Shown one piece after another: positions 43,252-45,047 of a stretch of 45,047 nucleotides of DNA (its first letter is position 1; each line of letters begins with the position of its first letter). The DNA lies in contig CAKOXI010000010.1 of the NCBI GenBank assembly GCA_934130045.1, forward strand, positions 1-45,047, written 5' to 3'. Under the pieces are notes generated by a model, which was not told the DNA's origin, did no database searches, and saw only the letters and a program-made list of their open reading frames with translations. The position numbers and the translations under genes were made by a program. Source of the DNA: an uncultured Bacilli bacterium (GTDB taxonomy: Bacteria; Bacillota_I; Bacilli_A; RF39; UBA660).

Positions 43252-44877
43252 CTAATTTTCTAATGATTTTAAAATAGCTGGCAACATTTGTTTTTTTCTA
43301 GAAACCAAACCTGGTAGATATGTACCTTGTTTCAAATCTTTAATGTTAAAGCTTTTTTCTAAAATTTCTTTAGAACTATTATTGAAATATATATAAGAAC
43401 CATTTTCAATAACATCAGTAACAAAGAATGCTAAAAGGAAATATTCTTCCTTAGAACATATATCTTCTATTTCTTTAACATATTGATCGGCTTCTTTTGT
43501 TATATCATCAACACTTACTGTTGAAAATTGACTAATTCCTAATTTTAAATTATTATGTGGATAATTTTTAAAATCAGTATAAATTACTTGTTCTTTTGTT
43601 TTTCCTTCTAAAGATGCACCAGCTTTAATCATTTCTTTTCCATAAGCTTTATAATCAACATTTGCAATTTCAGAAAGATTTTTAACAATTTCTCTATCTA
43701 AATCAGTAGTTGTAGGGGATGTTAATATCAAAGTGTCTGATAATATTCCAGATAACATTAATCCAGCAATATCTTGAGGAATTTCTATATTATTTTCTTT
43801 ATACATTAAATAAAGAATAGTATTTGTACTACCTACTGGCATATTTCTAAAATTAATAGGTAAATTTGTACCAATATTTCCAATGTTATGATGATCAATC
43901 ACTTCAACAATATCTGCTTCCTCAATACCAATAGCGCTTTGTAAGAAAGAATTGTGATCAACAAGTATGCATTGTTTACGAGTGTGATCTGCAATATCAC
44001 TAAGTCTTAACATTCCAAGACATTCTTTATTATTATTTATAACTGGGTAATTAGTAAATTTAACTTTATTAGCAATATCTAAACATTCATTCAATTTATC
44101 ATTTTCATTAAAACAAATTATTTCATCTGTCATCATAATACTTTTTAAGTAGTTGCACATACTAATCATATTAGATGTTTTATATGTATCAAATTTTGTA
44201 GAAATAACATTAATATTATTTTTTTTAGCTAAAGCTAATTTATTTTCATCTAATTCAAATCCACCTGTTAAAATCATTAATTTGATTTTGCTATTTAAAA
44301 TATATTCAATTATATCAGTTCTATTTCCAACAATAATAATACTATTTGAATCTATTTTAATCTTTGTTTTAAATGTATCTGTATCATAAGATGCTACTAA
44401 AACATTTCCAGATAGTTCATCATCAACCTTGTTTATTATTTTACCATCTAGTGCTTCAATAATATTATCATAAGATGAATCTAGATTTTTATCATCATTA
44501 AATATTTCATTTTTAGCGATATTTTTCATTCCTACCATACCAATTAATTTTTGATTATTATCAACAATTGGTAACATAGTAATTCCTAACTCACACATTT
44601 TCAAATAACATTTATAAATCGAATTATGTTGATTAATAAAGAATTGTTTATTATAATTTACATCCTTTATTTCAACCTTTACATCATTCAAGTATTTTGG
44701 TTCTTGAACATTAAAATAATCTAATACAAATTTACTTTCAGGATTTGTATCACTTAGTATTCTAGGTTCCGTATTAAAACCTAGTTTATTTTTTAAGTAT
44801 GACAAAGAAATTGCAGCAGCTACACTATCAGTGTCTGGTTTTCTATGTCCAAAAATAAAAATTTTTTCATTATTCAT
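43252..44877 (-). CDS. ppaC: Family II manganese-dependent inorganic pyrophosphatase with CBS/DRTGG insert
   Basis: The enzyme hydrolyses pyrophosphate released by biosynthesis. The 541-aa protein starts with the DHH motif FGHRKPDTDSVAAAI, has a regulatory insert of two CBS domains with a DRTGG domain between them (about residues 65-300; MLPIVDNNQKLIGMV is one CBS), then the DHH core VEVIDHHNIGNI and the DHHA2 domain ending LPGLVSRKKQMLPAI. Simple family II enzymes are about 310 aa; the CBS insert binds adenine nucleotides, as in Clostridium and Moorella enzymes. GGAGG lies 6 nt before ATG 44875-44877. It runs against the replication fork, unlike every other right-arm gene. Confidence 0.95.
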   Translation of the reverse strand: MNNEKIFIFGHRKPDTDSVAAAISLSYLKNKLGFNTEPRILSDTNPESKFVLDYFNVQEPKYLNDVKVEIKDVNYNKQFFINQHNSIYKCYLKMCELGITMLPIVDNNQKLIGMVGMKNIAKNEIFNDDKNLDSSYDNIIEALDGKIINKVDDELSGNVLVASYDTDTFKTKIKIDSNSIIIVGNRTDIIEYILNSKIKLMILTGGFELDENKLALAKKNNINVISTKFDTYKTSNMISMCNYLKSIMMTDEIICFNENDKLNECLDIANKVKFTNYPVINNNKECLGMLRLSDIADHTRKQCILVDHNSFLQSAIGIEEADIVEVIDHHNIGNIGTNLPINFRNMPVGSTNTILYLMYKENNIEIPQDIAGLMLSGILSDTLILTSPTTTDLDREIVKNLSEIANVDYKAYGKEMIKAGASLEGKTKEQVIYTDFKNYPHNNLKLGISQFSTVSVDDITKEADQYVKEIEDICSKEEYFLLAFFVTDVIENGSYIYFNNSSKEILEKSFNIKDLKQGTYLPGLVSRKKQMLPAILKSLEN

Positions 44878-44902
44878 AAAATACCTCCATTACATATGAA
44901 TA

Positions 44903-44931
44903 ATTATATCATTTTAAAAAAAATAAGTAAA
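44903..44931 (-). promoter_or_regulatory. Promoter of ppaC overlapped by an inverted repeat
   Basis: TTTACT (44926-44931) and consensus TATAAT (44903-44908), 17 bp apart. A 9-bp inverted repeat, AATTATTCT (44930-44938) with AGAATAATT (44953-44961), abuts the -35 box and could be an operator. Confidence 0.6.
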
Positions 44932-45004
44932 TTATTCTTTGAATCAAAGATGAGAATAATTATATAAATTCCCTAGTTTGACAGTTGTACTATAAAAATC
45001 CTTT

Positions 45005-45031
45005 CTAGATATTGAAAAATCTAGTTTTTTT
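45005..45031 (+). terminator. Orphan hairpin terminator at the right edge
   Basis: CTAGAT (45005-45010) pairs with ATCTAG (45019-45024), followed by T7. It points rightward, but no plus-strand gene precedes it in the spacer after ppaC; it may insulate ppaC from opposing transcription or serve a small RNA. Confidence 0.5.
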
Positions 45032-45047
45032 ATTATTTTATACTTGC

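Noticed and set aside
1..45047. Mycoplasma-type genetic code (UGA = Trp)
   Set aside because: All core proteins reach their normal length with UGA read as stop, several genes end in TGA, and Trp is encoded by TGG.
1..45047. tRNA or rRNA genes
   Set aside because: I looked in the intergenic spaces for cloverleaf arms and conserved rRNA stretches and saw none; the SRP RNA is the only structured RNA gene I can support.

Overview
The window is the chromosomal replication origin of a very AT-rich, low-G+C Firmicute-type bacterium. Gene order matches the Bacillus subtilis origin block closely (tadA-dnaX-ebfC-recR-bofA; holB-ricT-trmN6-like-rsmI; pth-mfd; gyrA-gyrB-recF-dnaN-dnaA | rpmH-rnpA-yidC-jag-mnmE-mnmG-rsmG-noc; lgt, yvcK-whiA; gdpP-rplI-dnaB; walJ-rlmH). 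Reading frames are intact with UGA as a stop, so this is the standard code rather than the Mycoplasma code. Base composition, compact genes, a very short SRP RNA and homologues of comK, ricT and bofA suggest an uncultured Bacilli lineage such as RF39/Erysipelotrichia-like bacteria. That placement is inference.

Left arm (1-20280, minus strand). A 5' fragment of a transposase lies at the edge. Then come mfd, pth, rsmI, a tRNA m6A methyltransferase, ricT, holB, bofA, recR, ebfC, dnaX, tadA and a 73-nt SRP RNA. A striking array of seven parS sites at an exact 74-bp period follows, then gyrA, gyrB, recF, a ComK homologue, dnaN and dnaA. The dnaA-rpmH spacer (about 20281-20579) carries degenerate DnaA boxes and is the likely oriC.

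Right arm (20580-43087, plus strand). rpmH, rnpA, a lipoprotein-type yidC, jag and an HD-domain protein lead to mnmE, mnmG, rsmG and a Noc-type ParB paralogue with a roughly 360-residue low-complexity linker, then mscL. Between mscL and uvrB is an island of decayed sequence (29657-31996) around one SGNH/GDSL-like gene. Then come uvrB, a yvlD-like membrane protein, lgt, yvcK, whiA, a stand-alone DHH/DHHA1 phosphodiesterase (the C-terminal half of GdpP), rplI, dnaB, an M23/LysM/G5 peptidase, walJ and rlmH. ppaC (CBS-type family II pyrophosphatase) is the only right-arm gene facing the replication fork.

The genes form an origin-linked module for replication initiation (dnaA, dnaN, dnaB, gyrase, clamp-loader genes dnaX and holB), repair (recF, recR, mfd, uvrB), chromosome segregation and nucleoid occlusion (parS array, Noc, Noc-box motifs), tRNA/rRNA maturation (rnpA, mnmE/G, rsmG, rsmI, rlmH, tadA, pth), protein export (SRP RNA, yidC, lgt) and envelope control (yvcK, jag, M23 peptidase, walJ). 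The most unusual elements are the phased parS array, the long-linker Noc and the ComK homologue in the slot usually held by yaaA.
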